64,000 bases of DNA from Flavobacteriales bacterium UBA7666 (GTDB lineage Bacteria > Bacteroidota > Bacteroidia > Flavobacteriales_D > Crocinitomicaceae): the NCBI GenBank assembly GCA_002483265.1, contig DLHO01000026.1, positions 288,510 to 352,509 of the forward strand. The letters are read 5' to 3'. The position numbers were made by a program, and so were the translations under genes. Of this stretch, positions 18,901-26,738 are shown piece after piece (position 1 is the first letter of the stretch; every line of letters begins with the position of its first letter). Below the pieces are notes generated by a model. That model did no database searches and was not told the origin of the DNA. It saw nothing but the letters and a program-made list of their open reading frames with translations.

Positions 18901-20579
18901 TCTACCCAATAGGTTCCGGTTGCTGAAATGGTATTAATCGGATTGTGACTTCCATCGTACCAAGTGCTTGTATAGCTCGGTCCGAAATGCGGAAAAGTCA
19001 ATGTTTGGTAAAATAAATCGGCACTGGAACAAAAATGAACGGTATCTCCAACAACTGTTACATAATGAGCTGCCTCATTGGCATTGATATACCCCGCAAT
19101 CGAATCAGAAGTTACTACGGCATAATAATTATAGTTTCCATATGTTCCGTTTACATGATTGGTTAAAAAGGAATTCCTGCTTTGATCTCCAACAAGGTAA
19201 ACATGATAAGGCTCCAACGCCAAAAAAGGATTGAAGGTAAAGTTATCATATCCCAATGCTGCTGCTACAGGGATGAAATTGAGATCATCTGTGTAACTTC
19301 CGCAAAGTAATGGTTTATCGGCTTGTCTAACTGCAACACCTTTTCCTTCATCATCCAACTTACTGCCGAATTGCTTAATATACGAACGGGAACCGCTATT
19401 TGAAACTTTTAAAAGATAGGGATCCCTGAATCCAACAGAATTGAACAGGGTTTCCGTACTATCCTGTATTTGCGAAAGGTCGCATTTGAAATAACCCGTT
19501 ACGAAAATGTCGTTTCCCGGATCAATAGAAAGTGTTCTTGCTGAAAGTTCATTGTCAGAACCAAGTGTATTGTTCCAGATATATTGACCTGTATTGCTTG
19601 TTTTCAGAACAAAAATTTGCTTGTCATAAGGATTCTGAATAGAACTGCTTCCGTTCTGATCATAATAAAGCATGTTTCCTAAAAAGTCTCCTACAACCAC
19701 CGGTTCATTATTCAAGTTCACTTCCACATCATAAGGTAATACGTAACCTGCTTTCATTAAATGCAGGAATTGAACCACTCCGCTTGGATTCAGTTTACAA
19801 AGAAACCCAACGTTTATTCCGTTGTTGATATACGTATTAGATGCAAAATTCAAGGTATTGGAAAACTGTCCGGTAAAGAAAATGTTATTGGAAGCATCCA
19901 CAGCAACTGAGAGACCACGATCGTCCATGTCAGCAGAACCGCTAAGCGACCAAACCGGAGTTCCTCCCGCATCATACTTCGCGATGAATAAATCAAAAGA
20001 GCCAGAGTTACTCGAGAAAGTATTTGCTCCGATGACAGCAGTCCCCTGATATTCACCGGTTAAAATAACGTTATTTAAATGATCTATTGTAAGCTTATAA
20101 GCATTGTCGGGTGAACTTCCACCTTCCTTTCTTGCCCAGAGCACATTTCCTGCCGGATCCAGTTTTACGATAAAAATGTCTTTTGAATTGGAATTTGAAA
20201 CAAGTGTAGTTGCTCCGAAAGTGACACTCCCAAAGAATTGTCCGGTTACAACGATGTTTTGATCCGGTCCAACTGCCAGATCAATCGCCCTATCAGCAGC
20301 CAATCCACCAAATTGTTTGATCCAGACAATTGCTCCTGAAGGAGAATATTTTGCAACGTATGCATCCGTATTTCCTTGTGTTGCCGCAAGTGAACTAGAA
20401 GATCCGAAAGATGTTTGTCCTGAAAAATAACCGGCAACGTAAGACTCGTTCAGGTTGTTTACTTCAATGTCCGCAGCTTCATTTGTTGTTTGACTAAATG
20501 TACTGGCACCCCAAGTCTGCCCGGAGGAATGGGAGAGGAACAGTGTACAGCAGATTATACTCACAAGTAGTTTCATCAT
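15906..20579 (-). CDS. Very large secreted SBBP-repeat/Ig-like protein with T9SS type B sorting domain
   Basis: 1557 residues. A signal peptide (1-21) is followed by about eight repeats of the SBBP/beta-propeller type (about 20-450) with patterns such as VWIKQFGGLAADRAIDL and NIVVTGQF. A long Ser/Thr/Asn-rich region of Ig/PKD-like modules (about 600-1450) comes next, with motifs such as VCPLDS/ICPGDDVTLS and W-x-x-G. The last 90 residues (IITPNGDGINDFF, INRWGNRMFE, DWDGNGASDGVYFY) form the gliding-motility-associated type B sorting domain (CHU_C), so T9SS export and surface attachment are expected. Role: probably adhesion or cell-surface structure, inferred from architecture. Single gene; the 487-bp upstream region is shared with a divergent secreted protein gene. 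Confidence 0.93.
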   Translation of the reverse strand: MMKLLVSIICCTLFLSHSSGQTWGASTFSQTTNEAADIEVNNLNESYVAGYFSGQTSFGSSSSLAATQGNTDAYVAKYSPSGAIVWIKQFGGLAADRAIDLAVGPDQNIVVTGQFFGSVTFGATTLVSNSNSKDIFIVKLDPAGNVLWARKEGGSSPDNAYKLTIDHLNNVILTGEYQGTAVIGANTFSSNSGSFDLFIAKYDAGGTPVWSLSGSADMDDRGLSVAVDASNNIFFTGQFSNTLNFASNTYINNGINVGFLCKLNPSGVVQFLHLMKAGYVLPYDVEVNLNNEPVVVGDFLGNMLYYDQNGSSSIQNPYDKQIFVLKTSNTGQYIWNNTLGSDNELSARTLSIDPGNDIFVTGYFKCDLSQIQDSTETLFNSVGFRDPYLLKVSNSGSRSYIKQFGSKLDDEGKGVAVRQADKPLLCGSYTDDLNFIPVAAALGYDNFTFNPFLALEPYHVYLVGDQSRNSFLTNHVNGTYGNYNYYAVVTSDSIAGYINANEAAHYVTVVGDTVHFCSSADLFYQTLTFPHFGPSYTSTWYDGSHNPINTISATGTYWVEHERDDQCYMDMDSIYAIKEPTPNLPLLTDDHGININNPGPQYNNYHFCYPEGAIINYTNLDPGSTLTTVGNVVSFNGVGPHNLNQEYQYFVQVTNQYCLNIGSFTFQQDEADPPDSISLSIAMNTTNLSGDSIEICQNVPVEFHGIDLIINPGGNFYPSVYPPIDTVIWTINGNPYINYDTASTVFNPGTTGWYTVTCKVIKGFDNICGTDTTIYLATKQFYIKVNPVPTWGTTISGGNLLCPNETTFLVATNPNPNLQWTGSNILWNNNADSIEVNAPGWYNYTGVIEDSVTGCSSFFSFNHYVGIKVAPNITSPGDAVICPLDSLLMTVPNVFVSYMWFGPNGDTLSTTSQCYTDQIGSYVCNVTDAEGCILTTPPFEVFEYSTPSISVSPSSTICSNEIVDIQISYSGNAVFQWNNGSTSDHISTNIPGTYIVQITQCGITVADTVVIINGSFTASISVSDSVLCFGDTAVFTGSYAAGSYEWTDGEVTGNTYATITTGTYSALVTNAVGCTAQTNAISIINVPGSAPPTIASQTICPGDDVTLSNASTIVWYSLDTTPIYTGTTVNLTNVQQDTSFLISHTAPNSICGFSYSLVSVTLAVPPALADIIGDSNLCINENGVFYVNTTDNIEWFSNGVSLGSANPITIPFASLNANNVFSVEFSNACFSTIQFDSVAIISPAVLQLDDDTLNICFFDSETAFLTNNNLTSVVWTGGFGTINDDELTVYGNLTYTPITVTAIDEFGCQTQTATLIVNTSNYNLTENINFPNYCPGTSGNLTASTTSDSVLWITPFGNSSNNPLSFTLSQQNSGNFYLRTWDDMGCVYMDTIFVPLSPVPSLDILPDTVFCANDIYTFYFPNDANTYYWTTYGNSTSIPITFDQELILNVVTPAGCVGSDTLVVHAVNCDDDLPNIITPNGDGINDFFIIDDAYSQLGNTIIIINRWGNRMFEASPYLNDWDGNGASDGVYFYVYYPKGIKEPSYVKQGFIHVYGKD

Positions 20580-21066
20580 TGGGTGTCAGATAATGATTTC
20601 TAAGATAAACCTATAATCCATGCAATCCAAGAATTGATTTGAAATTGAACGAATCCTTAGATTCTTGTTTAATTGCACCTAAAATTATCTTCGAAATAGC
20701 TATTAATATAGAATAGACGAGACATTCGAGGGAAAAGTTCGTTGAGGTTCCATCCTTGAAAAGGATTTGTTTTACGATGGAGTTGTTTTACGTTAATAAT
20801 CATTCGGTTAGATCATGATTGGGTTAAATAAAATCCATAAATATTCGATGAATCATAACGGAACCCGAAAACCTTTTAAATAGGGGCTTTTTTTAAGACT
20901 AATGGAAACAATATTCAAATTCGTCGATTTTGTGAAAATTTTAATCGGATGTATTAATTGATGTGTCAATTTCAGTTTAACGTGAAAATTAGTTAAAATG
21001 AAACGATTGAAAATCCAATGCACGCATAGCGTCGTATCTTTGCAACAAATTTCAACTTTTTCATTC
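20580..21066. other. Divergent promoter region
   Basis: 487 bp between two divergent secreted-protein genes. A good plus-strand -7 element lies at 21035-21042. On the minus strand TAGGTTTA (20613-20606) is one base away from TAnnTTTG and is a weak candidate for the large T9SS gene. I see no other structure or gene. Confidence 0.5.
21035..21042 (+). promoter_or_regulatory. -7 promoter element of the type A secreted protein gene
   Basis: TATCTTTG fits TAnnTTTG and lies 24 bp before the chosen ATG at 21067. The nearest TTG upstream (21007-21009) is 25 bp away, somewhat long for a -33 element. A promoter here argues against the longer frame starting at 20998. Confidence 0.6.
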
Positions 21067-22137
21067 ATGCGTAAGCTTTTCACGATCATCAAACTAACCG
21101 TTTTAACCACCACTTTATCCAGCCTTTTTAGTTCAATATCCAATGCTCAATGTACTGTTGTTTCTGCTACAGGATATGTTGTAAATGTTTCAATCGTACC
21201 TAAAAGTATCGTTGTGAGTTCCACTGATTGTCCTTGGGGATACAATTACAATGTGAACTTTGATTACAACATTTCAATTACAGGACCAAATGCCAGTGCT
21301 CAATATACACTTCAGGCCTTAATCTATTGCGTGAATTCGCAAATAAACGGAGCATATTCATTACCATTAAACGGAGGTATTGGAAATGCCACGACAACCA
21401 CGAATCCTGCTATTCCGCATAATGGTTCAGCTTATGGGTACAATGCACCTTATGTAAACTGTACAAATGCAACGCTTGCAACAATGAATTGTGCTTCCAT
21501 TGACTTAATTATTCAAGGTCCCGGGATTCCGTATCAGGTAATTCATTGTACGATCCCATCAGCACCACCTACAAATCTTCCGGTAGAGTTTTTATTCTTC
21601 GATGCAGAAAAAGGAGATCATGGAAATTTACTGACTTGGGCTGTTGAATCTGAAATGAGAAACGATTATTTTACCATCGAAACAAGTACTGATGCTGTAA
21701 ACTGGACAGAATTGACAAAGGTTAAAGGAGCAGGTACTTCCACAAACGCAAAAACATATTCCTTCACGGACACAAAGAACACACAGGTATCCACTTATTA
21801 TAAATTGAGCCAAACAGATTTGGACGGTAGCAGAAATGAATTGGCATTGAAATATATTCCGGTAAATGATTTTGAATTCAGAATTTATCCAAATCCTTCG
21901 TCTGATGGCAAAGTGCATATTGATTTTTCTGATGATTCTGAAAATGCATCTGCAGTCATCTTAAGAAATGAAGTAGGGCAGGTAGTACTTCAACAAGAAC
22001 TGGTTTCGGTTTCTAAATCAGGAAAGACAACTTATTATAGTTCTGATTTGGATTTGGGTCAACCTGCGGGAATTTATTTTGTAGAAGTTCAATCCGGAAA
22101 TCAATTGGTGAATCGTTCAAAGTTGGTTATTAGATAA
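21067..22137 (+). CDS. Secreted protein with T9SS type A sorting domain
   Basis: Start at 21067 gives a good signal peptide (MRKLFTIIKLTVLTTTLSSLF, cleavage near SNAQ) and fits the promoter at 21035-21042. About 356 residues. The N-terminal half (30-170) is a Cys-containing, Asn/Thr-rich domain that I do not recognise. It is followed by a beta-sandwich module (EFLFFDAEKGDHGNLLTW, about 177-270) often found before sorting domains, and a type A sorting domain (FRIYPNPSSDGKVHI...NRSKLVIR, last about 80 residues). Export by the T9SS is expected; its role is unknown. Confidence 0.85.
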   Translation: MRKLFTIIKLTVLTTTLSSLFSSISNAQCTVVSATGYVVNVSIVPKSIVVSSTDCPWGYNYNVNFDYNISITGPNASAQYTLQALIYCVNSQINGAYSLPLNGGIGNATTTTNPAIPHNGSAYGYNAPYVNCTNATLATMNCASIDLIIQGPGIPYQVIHCTIPSAPPTNLPVEFLFFDAEKGDHGNLLTWAVESEMRNDYFTIETSTDAVNWTELTKVKGAGTSTNAKTYSFTDTKNTQVSTYYKLSQTDLDGSRNELALKYIPVNDFEFRIYPNPSSDGKVHIDFSDDSENASAVILRNEVGQVVLQQELVSVSKSGKTTYYSSDLDLGQPAGIYFVEVQSGNQLVNRSKLVIR

Positions 22138-22140
22138 ATT

Positions 22141-22509
22141 TCAGAATCCGCTACCGATCGGAAATCTGACTTCGGGGAGTCTTATTGTTTTGTGTTTCCA
22201 ATCAATTTCGAGTTCTTTGATCTCATTTTCTCCAATCCAAATGGAATCAATCAAATAGTCATCAAATAATTTGTTTTTGAGAATCAAGCGATAATTTCCG
22301 GGAATGAAATCTGTACGGAAGATATAATTCCAGGATGCACTGACAGGGATTGTATCGTGATTTGTAATGAGAAGGATAGAACCTTTAAAAATCTCTCCTT
22401 TTTCATTTCTGATCTTCAATGCCAAATGAGCGCTTCTTTCTTCTTTCTGAGAAAATGCAGAGGAGTAAAAGAATGCTATGCCAATAAACAAGATTAGAAT
22501 TCGTGCCAT
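22141..22509 (-). CDS. Small secreted beta-sandwich protein
   Basis: 122 residues with a signal peptide (MARILILFIGIAFFYSSAFSQ). The mature part (HLALKIRNEKGEIFKGSILL, then VPG-like turn FIPGNYRLILKN) resembles a carboxypeptidase regulatory-like or transthyretin-like beta-sandwich, common in Bacteroidota surface proteins, but no specific family is certain. Convergent with the previous gene, only 3 bp apart; isolated on its strand. Function unknown. Confidence 0.55.
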   Translation of the reverse strand: MARILILFIGIAFFYSSAFSQKEERSAHLALKIRNEKGEIFKGSILLITNHDTIPVSASWNYIFRTDFIPGNYRLILKNKLFDDYLIDSIWIGENEIKELEIDWKHKTIRLPEVRFPIGSGF

Positions 22510-22582
22510 TTCCTTTTTCTTTTAGATGTTCGGATTGAATAAATGTAAACAGCTCTCAAGAGATTTTTCTAATTTCGTTTGA

Positions 22583-23455
22583 ATGAAGGAGAAGGCACTT
22601 GTTTTATGGTCAGGAGGAAAAGATTGTAACCTTGCTTTGCATTTAGCAAAGAATGAAGGTTATGAGATCAGTGCTTTAGTCACATTTCATTCGAAGTCTA
22701 CCGAATTCAGAGCGCATGCCCGTGAACTGATGGATTTGCAATCCAAATCCTTGGGAATTCCTCATGTTTTACTGGAGATTGAGGAACCCTTTGCCGAAAA
22801 CTATGAACTCCAATTGCGAAAACTGAAAGATCAGCTGGATACTACAACCGCAGTTTCAGGAGATATTTCAGAAGTACACGGATCGTCGAATTGGATCAGT
22901 GAAAGAGCTGAAGCTGTTGGAATGAAAGCTTTTCTTCCCTTATGGCATGCAGAGCGCACGTATGTGATGGATCTTTTAATGAAATCTGGTTTTGAAACGA
23001 TTCTGACGCTGGTGAAATCTCCTTGGCTTAATGAAACCTTCCTGAATAGAAAGATCGATTCAAAGTTGGTTGAAGAATTTAAAGTGCTGGGAAGAGAAAA
23101 TGGCTTGGATTTATGCGGTGAACAGGGAGAATATCATACCATGGTGTTGGATGGCCCAGGATATCGCTCACCCATTTCATTGAATACTTATAAAATCGTT
23201 CAACATAAAGAACTAATTCATTTATCGGAAATGGATCTTTCATTAAACGGTGATTATGAAGTTCCGACTCTTGAAAAACATAAAATTTGTGTCAATTGTG
23301 GTTTACGGTTCTCCTGTTATACTCAAGGCTGCTGGTGCGCTGAACTTCCAATGATTATGCCCATGGAAAACATTACCGATTGTTTATGTCCGACCTGCCT
23401 GAAATCGACGATTAATGAAAGGTTGGTAGAAAACGCTCTGAAGCCAATTGAATAA
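22583..23455 (+). CDS. Dph6-like ATP-dependent amide ligase fused to a cysteine-rich CWC domain
   Basis: 290 residues. The N-terminal domain (1-220) is a PP-loop ATPase of the diphthine-ammonia ligase family: SGGKDC at 10-15 binds ATP, and later EVHGSSNWISERAEAVG and LCGEQGEYHTMVLDGP are strongly conserved in Dph6-type enzymes. The C-terminal 55 residues carry eight cysteines in the pattern CVNCGLRFSC...GCWC...CLCPTC, the cysteine-rich CWC domain, probably metal-binding. Bacteria do not make diphthamide, so the true substrate is unknown. Eukaryotic Dph6 ligates ammonia to diphthine on EF2. The gene is single and cytosolic. Confidence 0.85.
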   Translation: MKEKALVLWSGGKDCNLALHLAKNEGYEISALVTFHSKSTEFRAHARELMDLQSKSLGIPHVLLEIEEPFAENYELQLRKLKDQLDTTTAVSGDISEVHGSSNWISERAEAVGMKAFLPLWHAERTYVMDLLMKSGFETILTLVKSPWLNETFLNRKIDSKLVEEFKVLGRENGLDLCGEQGEYHTMVLDGPGYRSPISLNTYKIVQHKELIHLSEMDLSLNGDYEVPTLEKHKICVNCGLRFSCYTQGCWCAELPMIMPMENITDCLCPTCLKSTINERLVENALKPIE

Positions 23456-23531
23456 GATCAGCCAAATTTACTTCTGAAAGGAAGATTTAACTCTAAAGTT
23501 TTATAATTTTAAGTTTTTAAGCCTATTTCAT

Positions 23532-24368
23532 ATGACAATTCTTTTCGGCTGGAACCGTTTCCGACTTAAATCATTCACTTTTCAGGAATTAAATTTGCCG
23601 GAACTGGAGCAATTTCCAAACGCAACATTTCAGGTAGCACAATCTTATTTTCACTTGTTTTATATTCCGGTTTTCCCAATGGGAAGACGATATGATTTGG
23701 TGATGAACAAACAAGTGTATCACGTTCCTCCAAGTTTAATGAAAATGGTAGATACGGAACAATTAAAGGTTCGCGGAAAATGGTATGCATGGACTTTGCC
23801 CATACTAGCTCTATTGATAATGCTTGGTGTTAAGTTGAGCGATTCAATTGAGAAAAGTAATTATCGGGCAGATGCAATGGAGCTTGCAGAGATACAACAA
23901 CGATTCTTCGATAATCCTGTAGTTGGTGACCATCTCTTGTTTTCAAATAATGGAGATCTGAACTTTGATGCGGAAATATTCATAGTAGGAGACAAAAAAA
24001 TAACCTTGTTCGTGAATTTAATGGAACAATTAGATGAATTGGCATTGGAAAATGCGAGAAATGGAAAAGTTCGTGTTGATGCCGATTCCATGCAGGTCTT
24101 GATCAATCAGCGAAATGAACTGATTGAAACTTCATCCTTCAATGACTCTCTTTATCAGGAACATCCCGATCAACCGATTTACCGAAAAGTACTCTTGTTT
24201 GGATTGGAAAATTATCCAATTGATTACAAGTTTATTGAAATGACATTTAAGGAATATCAAGCATTGAAAAAATCTATTGGAGATGGAGATGCGAAAAAAG
24301 CGAAGAAGATCAAGATTCCGGCGTTTCGTGAGCTTACAAAGCAAGCGCTTTTTGTTGAGCCGGATTAA
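23532..24368 (+). CDS. Membrane protein of unknown function
   Basis: 278 residues. An N-terminal soluble part (1-85) includes FHLFYIPVFPMGRRYDLV, a pattern seen in many bacterial membrane proteins where it often follows a zinc ribbon; no cysteines are seen here. One clear membrane segment at about 88-105 (TLPILALLIMLGVKLSD) is followed by a charged, largely helical domain (110-278). No catalytic motif. It starts 76 bp after the Dph6-like gene, which could be an operon. I do not recognise the family. Confidence 0.55.
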   Translation: MTILFGWNRFRLKSFTFQELNLPELEQFPNATFQVAQSYFHLFYIPVFPMGRRYDLVMNKQVYHVPPSLMKMVDTEQLKVRGKWYAWTLPILALLIMLGVKLSDSIEKSNYRADAMELAEIQQRFFDNPVVGDHLLFSNNGDLNFDAEIFIVGDKKITLFVNLMEQLDELALENARNGKVRVDADSMQVLINQRNELIETSSFNDSLYQEHPDQPIYRKVLLFGLENYPIDYKFIEMTFKEYQALKKSIGDGDAKKAKKIKIPAFRELTKQALFVEPD

Positions 24369-24462
24369 AGATTGGAAAATGAATTAAACTGCTTGAACAT
24401 AATTTTTCTCCGATTGAGAATAAACAAAATAAAATTTAAAAGTAATGACTAAAATTGCCCCG

Positions 24463-24595
24463 TAAGACTCGTTTAAGTCTTATGTATCTAGTCTTTTATC
24501 TTTGATCTGTAAGGTCTAAAAACCTCTGATAAAGAATTAATTAACAATTACTTGCAACTTTATTAACAAACATCGAAAAAAACGTCGTACCTTTG
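24463..24595 (+). promoter_or_regulatory. Tandem promoters and hairpin upstream of the DEAD-box helicase
   Basis: Two -7 elements fit TAnnTTTG: TATCTTTG at 24497-24504 and TACCTTTG at 24588-24595, the latter 22 bp before the start codon. A small hairpin TAAGACT/AGTCTTA lies at 24463-24482. The upstream promoter would give a leader of over 100 bases, as is common for cold-inducible helicase genes; cold control here is only an inference. Confidence 0.55.
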
Positions 24596-24617
24596 CGCCA
24601 AATTTTAGATTTATTTT

Positions 24618-26648
24618 ATGACCTTTAAAGAACTCGGGTTACGAGTTGAGGTTCTGCAGTCGATAGAAGCAATGGGTTTTGCAGAACCAACTCCGATCCA
24701 ACAAAGTGCCATTCCGCACTTATTAAATGATGAAAGCGATTTTGTCGGACTCGCACAAACAGGGACAGGGAAAACAGCGGCATTTGGTTTACCGCTTATT
24801 CACAAAGTTACAGACCGACCTACTGAAACACAAGGTTTAATCATCGCTCCAACGCGTGAATTGTGTTTACAAATCTCCAAAGACTTAGAAGCATTTGCTC
24901 AATTTGATCGTCAGATTAAAGTAGTAGCCGTTTACGGTGGTACTGATATCCGCAAACAAATGAGTGATATTAAGCGTGGCGCAACGATTGTTGTAGCGAC
25001 TCCTGGGCGTTTGGTTGATTTGATCAATCGTAAAGCAATCAACTTGAAAACAGTTGAAACAGTTGTGCTTGATGAAGCAGACGAAATGTTGAATATGGGC
25101 TTCAAAGAAGACATTGATGCAATTTTGAATGCTACTCCGGATACAAAGAATGTATGGTTGTTTTCAGCTACAATGCCAAAAGAAGTTGCGGCAATTGCTA
25201 AAAACTACATGACAGATCCTTTGGAAGTTGCCATGGGCCACAAAAATCAAAGTAACGAAAACATCGAGCACATTTACTATACAGTAAAAGAGCGCGATCG
25301 TTATGATGCATTAAAAAGATTAATCGATGCTAGTCCGGATATCTTCGGATTGGTGTTCTGTCGTACACGTAATGAAACGGCTACTGTTGCTGAGAAATTG
25401 GCAAAAGAAGGATACAGCGCTGAGCCTTTGCACGGAGATTTATCTCAAGCAATGCGTGACCGTGTTATGGATCGTTTCCGTGAGCGTTCAATTCAATTGT
25501 TAGTTGCAACAGATGTTGCTGCTCGTGGAATTGATGTAGACAATATTACTCACGTAATCAACTACAATTTACCAGATGATATCGAGAATTACACGCACCG
25601 TTCAGGTCGTACAGCTCGTGCAGGTAAACAAGGTAAATCATTGGTGTTGATTAATACACGTGAAAACTTTAAAATTAAAGCTATCGAACGTCAGATTCGT
25701 ACTACGTTTAAGGCAGCTTTGATTCCTGAAGCTTCAGAGATTTGCGGAATTCAATTGAATAAATTGATTTCTAAAGTAAAAGAAATTGAAGTGAAAGAAA
25801 ATGATATCGCTCCTTTCTTGCCTGCAATCATGGCAGATTTCGAAGAGTTATCAAAAGAAGAAGTGATCAAAAAATTCATCTCTGCTGAATTCAATCGTTT
25901 TATTGAATACTATGATCGTGCAGGAGATTTGAATGTTTCTGCCGGAAGAGGTGATCGTGAAGATCGTAAAGAAAGAAGTGGTAGTGATCGTTTTGATCGC
26001 AAAGATCGTTTCGAAAAAAGCGATAGAGGTGAAAGAAGCGAACGTGCTCCAAGAGCAGATCGTGGAGATAACGCTAACAGAACTCGTTTCTTTGTTAGTC
26101 TTGGAAAACGCGACGGATTGAACCCTGGTGGTTTATTGCGTGTGATCTGTGATTCAACAGGATTGAACAGTGGTTCTATTGGTCGTATCGACGTGATGCC
26201 AAACTTCTCATTCTTTGAAGCAGACAAAACGGATGAAGGAGCAATTCTTTCAAAAGTAAACGGAGCTGATTACGAAGGACACAGCGTAAGCGTTGAAATT
26301 ACTCAGAAGAAAGAAGGTAGTGACCGTCCACGAACAGGTGGTGGGGAACGTCGTTCTTTTGGAGACCGTGATCGTTCATCAGCAGGAGGCGGAGATCGTC
26401 GTTCTTCTGGAGGAGGAGGTTTCCGTGGAGGAAGTTCAAGCTATGGTAAATCATCAGAAGGTGGAAGCGATCGCAGAAGCAGTGGTGGTGAAAGAAGCAG
26501 CAGCAGAGGTGGATTCTCCGGAGGAAATAAATCTTACGGTTCTGCATCAGGAACTGCAGGTTCATCCAGTAGAAGAGAAGGTGGTTCTTCAGAACGTCGC
26601 TCATCTGGTGGTGGCGGAAGAAAATTCAGCTCAAATAGCTACAAATAA
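24618..26648 (+). CDS. deaD: DEAD-box RNA helicase with DbpA-type RNA-binding domain and RGG/Ser-rich tail
   Basis: 676 residues. The helicase core has the Q motif (FAEPTPIQ, about 22-29), motif I AQTGTGKT (about 47-54), PTRELC, the DEAD box (DEADEML, about 152-158), motif III SAT (182-184), ATDVAARGIDV and HRSGRTARAG (about 328-337). It unwinds RNA using ATP, acting in ribosome assembly and mRNA turnover. A charged Arg/Asp linker (about 430-485) leads to a DbpA-type RNA-binding domain (485-565, RFFVSLGKRDGLNPGGLL), then a low-complexity tail of Gly, Ser and Arg to the end. The symbol follows the closest well-known family; csdA is a synonym. Single gene ahead of typA. Confidence 0.93.
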   Translation: MTFKELGLRVEVLQSIEAMGFAEPTPIQQSAIPHLLNDESDFVGLAQTGTGKTAAFGLPLIHKVTDRPTETQGLIIAPTRELCLQISKDLEAFAQFDRQIKVVAVYGGTDIRKQMSDIKRGATIVVATPGRLVDLINRKAINLKTVETVVLDEADEMLNMGFKEDIDAILNATPDTKNVWLFSATMPKEVAAIAKNYMTDPLEVAMGHKNQSNENIEHIYYTVKERDRYDALKRLIDASPDIFGLVFCRTRNETATVAEKLAKEGYSAEPLHGDLSQAMRDRVMDRFRERSIQLLVATDVAARGIDVDNITHVINYNLPDDIENYTHRSGRTARAGKQGKSLVLINTRENFKIKAIERQIRTTFKAALIPEASEICGIQLNKLISKVKEIEVKENDIAPFLPAIMADFEELSKEEVIKKFISAEFNRFIEYYDRAGDLNVSAGRGDREDRKERSGSDRFDRKDRFEKSDRGERSERAPRADRGDNANRTRFFVSLGKRDGLNPGGLLRVICDSTGLNSGSIGRIDVMPNFSFFEADKTDEGAILSKVNGADYEGHSVSVEITQKKEGSDRPRTGGGERRSFGDRDRSSAGGGDRRSSGGGGFRGGSSSYGKSSEGGSDRRSSGGERSSSRGGFSGGNKSYGSASGTAGSSSRREGGSSERRSSGGGGRKFSSNSYK

Positions 26649-26668
26649 TTAACAATTATCAAGGATTT

Positions 26669-26720
26669 AATTATCAAGTGAGTGATTTATGATGATCTCA
26701 CTTGATAATTGATAATTATA
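26669..26720. repeat. AT-rich inverted repeat, family A variant (copy 3)
   Basis: Perfect 14-bp arms AATTATCAAGTGAG (26669-26682) and CTCACTTGATAATT (26697-26710), followed by a second GATAATT unit. It lies between the helicase gene and typA, ends 19 bp before the typA start, and may act as terminator or attenuator. Confidence 0.75.
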
Positions 26721-26738
26721 GAATTTATAATTAATAAA

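Noticed and set aside
20998..21066. Longer start for the type A secreted protein
   Set aside because: The promoter -7 element lies inside that extension and the signal peptide begins at 21067.
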